Assembly (NCBI GenBank): GCA_002473085.1 | Contig: DKTP01000151.1 | Span: forward strand, 6,575-14,246 | Length of the DNA: 7,672 bases | DNA from: Anaerolineales bacterium UBA7227 | GTDB taxonomy: Bacteria; Chloroflexota; Anaerolineae; Anaerolineales; Villigracilaceae | Direction: 5' to 3' | In this document: piece after piece, positions 6,105-7,672 of the stretch | Numbering within the stretch: the first letter of the stretch is position 1 | Layout: the number at the start of each line of letters is the position of its first letter | Notes under the pieces: model-generated | What the model saw: only the letters and a program-made list of their open reading frames with translations | What the model was told of the DNA's origin: nothing | Database searches by the model: none | Translations under genes and position numbers: made by a program

Positions 6105-7238
6105 TCAGCGATCGGTCGCCAGCGGTTGAGGGCGCGGGGCGAAGAGGACGGCGACGAGGACAGAGAGGGAGATCAACCCGATGGCGATGGGATACACGAG
6201 GTACGGGTCGCGTTCGTACAAGTATCCCGCCAGCGGCGGCGTCAGAATGAAAACGATCGCGGCGACGGTCTCCATCATACCGTAGGATAATCCCATTTGC
6301 GATTCGTGGATGAGTTCGCGCGCTTGCGCCATCGCCAGCGGACGCGCGGCGCGAAATCCGCCCAGCAGAAAATAGCCGAGCGCGAACAGGGGCAGTCCGC
6401 CGCCGCGCCAAAGGAGGAAGGCGAACAGTCCCACCAAAGCCTGCGAGATCGGATACCCCGCGCGCGGGGAAATCTGTCCGAGCAGGAAACTCAACAGGGC
6501 GTTGCCGAAAGCGCCCGCGGTGAAGATCAGTCCCGCCTGGCTCAGGGAAAGTCCGCGCTCGGTCCGCAGAAAATTGGGCGCGAGCGGCTGGGCGAGATAC
6601 ATGGCGAAGACGCCCAGTCCAACCACGAGGAGGAAACGCAGGAAGCGCGTATTCGACAGCAGGCTTACGGGCGGATTGACGGGGTCGTGACGGTCAATCG
6701 GCTGGTTTTCGATGAACAGCAGAATCGCGTTCGAGGCGATGAAGATGCCCGCGGCCGCGGCGTAGATCGCGCGCAGGCCGAAGCGGTCGCCGATCCAGCC
6801 GCCGAGGAGCGGTCCGATCACCATGCCCGAACTGAACATGGTTGTCGTAAACGTGAGGGTCTGCCCGACGGTCCATTTACCGCGCGCCGCGGTCATGTAA
6901 CTGCTGAGCGGCGAGGAGACGAAAGCCGTCAGGCCGTAGATCAGATATCCAGCCACGAAAGGCCAGATCGTGCGGGCAAGCGCCATGACCACGGTGGCAA
7001 GCAGTCCCAGCGCCCAGGCCGCGATCAGCAGCGGCTTGCGCCCGAAGCGGTCCGCTAGAAAACCCGCGGGGATGTGCGTCCCCGCCATCGCCGCGCCGAA
7101 CCCGCCCAAAATCAGCCCGATCTGCTGCGGGTCGCTGCCGAGCTGCTGCATATAGATCGGCGCGAAATTAAAAAACATCCCCTCGCCGACGCCCCAAACG
7201 AAGAGCGCCAGCGCGACGAAGAAAAGACTGCGATTCAA
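6105..7238 (-). CDS. Major facilitator superfamily transporter (drug/H+ antiporter-like)
   Basis: The 377-residue protein is almost entirely hydrophobic segments, consistent with the 12 membrane helices of an MFS carrier in the inner membrane. The loop after helix 2 carries motif A, GFLADRFGRKPL (59-70). Helix 5 carries a motif-C-like GMVIGPLLGGWIGDRFG (138-154), a signature associated with proton-driven exporters, so efflux is more likely than uptake; the substrate is unknown. A second DRFG after motif C reflects the internal repeat. The central loop (about 178-198) is short and hydrophilic. The TTG start at 7238 is chosen because GAGGA lies five bases upstream and the first helix begins at once (RSLFFVALALFVWG). 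It lies 15 bases after the hydrolase stop and 15 bases before the MBL-fold gene, so the three are probably one transcript. Confidence 0.93.
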   Translation of the reverse strand: MNRSLFFVALALFVWGVGEGMFFNFAPIYMQQLGSDPQQIGLILGGFGAAMAGTHIPAGFLADRFGRKPLLIAAWALGLLATVVMALARTIWPFVAGYLIYGLTAFVSSPLSSYMTAARGKWTVGQTLTFTTTMFSSGMVIGPLLGGWIGDRFGLRAIYAAAAGIFIASNAILLFIENQPIDRHDPVNPPVSLLSNTRFLRFLLVVGLGVFAMYLAQPLAPNFLRTERGLSLSQAGLIFTAGAFGNALLSFLLGQISPRAGYPISQALVGLFAFLLWRGGGLPLFALGYFLLGGFRAARPLAMAQARELIHESQMGLSYGMMETVAAIVFILTPPLAGYLYERDPYLVYPIAIGLISLSVLVAVLFAPRPQPLATDR

Positions 7239-7243
7239 AAATA

Positions 7244-7248
7244 TCCTC
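7244..7248 (-). promoter_or_regulatory. Ribosome binding site deciding the MFS TTG start
   Basis: GAGGA on the minus strand sits five bases before TTG (7238-7236). There is no ATG or GTG nearby that would keep the first membrane helix, so this site justifies the TTG start. Confidence 0.75.
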
Positions 7249-7253
7249 GGTTT

Positions 7254-7672
7254 TTATTTTGTGGATTTTGCGACCCGCTGGATGAACGCGGCCGCGGCCT
7301 CGAAGACCTGACCCCGCGCCGCGTCGCGCGTGACGACGTGGCCGCTTCCCGTCACCCAGAGCATTTCCTTGTCCGACGCGCCCAGGCGCGCGTAAATTTT
7401 CGGCATACTGTCCGAGGGGACGTACGTATCGTCTTTGGAGTGGATCAACAACACGGGGACGTTCACCTTCGGCAAAGCGGAGCGCATCCGTCCGAGCATG
7501 GTCTGCAACTCGGCCGCCGAGCGGATGGGGTTGAGCGGATACGAGATATGGTCCTTCCACGCCTCCTTGTCGAACCAGCCTTCGTCGGGCGCGCCCCTGC
7601 TTTTGCGGATATAGGTCTTGAAATAACTGAGCGCTTTCATCGTCCAGGCGGGATACGGCGCGGGCAACTCGC
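7254..7672 (-). CDS. Alpha/beta hydrolase, Est30-like carboxylesterase (5' part missing)
   Basis: Only the last 139 codons are in the window; the reading frame is open to the right edge, so the start, the oxyanion region and the catalytic serine lie outside. What remains is the C-terminal part of an alpha/beta hydrolase. VNVPVLLIHSKDDTYVP carries the catalytic aspartate (third acidic position of the KDD-T-Y-V run) on the strand before the final helix. VTGSGHVVTRD carries the catalytic histidine. The wording around both residues is close to the Est30 carboxylesterase and bacterial monoacylglycerol lipase group, which hydrolyse short to medium acyl esters. The lid-like segment (ALSYFKTYIRKSRG onward) also fits. 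A TTG at 7667 reads as leucine within the gene and should not be taken as the start. The gene leads the operon visible here, 15 bases before the MFS gene. Confidence 0.85.
   Translation of the reverse strand, partial: ELPAPYPAWTMKALSYFKTYIRKSRGAPDEGWFDKEAWKDHISYPLNPIRSAAELQTMLGRMRSALPKVNVPVLLIHSKDDTYVPSDSMPKIYARLGASDKEMLWVTGSGHVVTRDAARGQVFEAAAAFIQRVAKSTK

Noticed and set aside
6297..7058. 253-codon open frame antisense to the MFS transporter
   Set aside because: It is charged, low-complexity (E, R, Q-rich) protein, typical of the reverse complement of membrane-helix codons; no motif.

Overview
The window is a gene-dense, GC-rich stretch of bacterial chromosome holding seven protein genes and almost no spare DNA; the longest gap between genes is about 150 bases. 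High G+C at third codon positions, GTG and TTG start codons, clear Shine-Dalgarno sites and several 7-bp tandem-repeat arrays would suit an environmental bacterium such as a Chloroflexota (Anaerolineae-like) lineage. That placement is an inference from overall style; no marker gene here fixes the taxonomy. There are no rRNA or tRNA genes, CRISPR arrays, insertion sequences or phage genes.

Layout. A GH38 alpha-mannosidase gene (34-2958, +) fills the left third. It converges on a radical SAM enzyme gene with extra C-terminal cysteines (3003-3890, -), and a 12-bp-stem hairpin flanked by T runs on both sides lies between them, a good bidirectional terminator. A divergent intergenic region (3891-4044) separates the radical SAM gene from upp, uracil phosphoribosyltransferase (4045-4671, +). 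An RluA-family pseudouridine synthase (4749-5411, +) follows upp, and an array of eight 7-bp repeats fills most of the gap between them. That gene converges, across a perfect 10-bp-arm palindrome (5415-5444), on a minus-strand operon read from the right edge: an Est30-like alpha/beta hydrolase (cut by the window end), an MFS transporter and a glyoxalase-II-like metallo-beta-lactamase-fold hydrolase, each separated by only 15 bases.

How the genes relate. upp (pyrimidine salvage) and the pseudouridine synthase (RNA modification) are housekeeping functions. The mannosidase and radical SAM enzyme stand alone, with no sugar transporter, peptide precursor or partner maturase in view. The three right-hand genes look co-transcribed (two hydrolases and an efflux-type transporter), but their shared substrate cannot be read from the sequence.

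The most unusual signal is a set of four arrays of different sequence that all have exactly 7-bp units: at 1-22, 993-1022, 1194-1225 and 4678-4736. Two lie between genes, immediately before start codons, and two lie in frame inside the mannosidase gene at apparent domain linkers, where they add repeat-encoded peptide. They resemble the short tandemly repeated heptamers known from heterocystous cyanobacteria. No clearly new multi-gene system was found.
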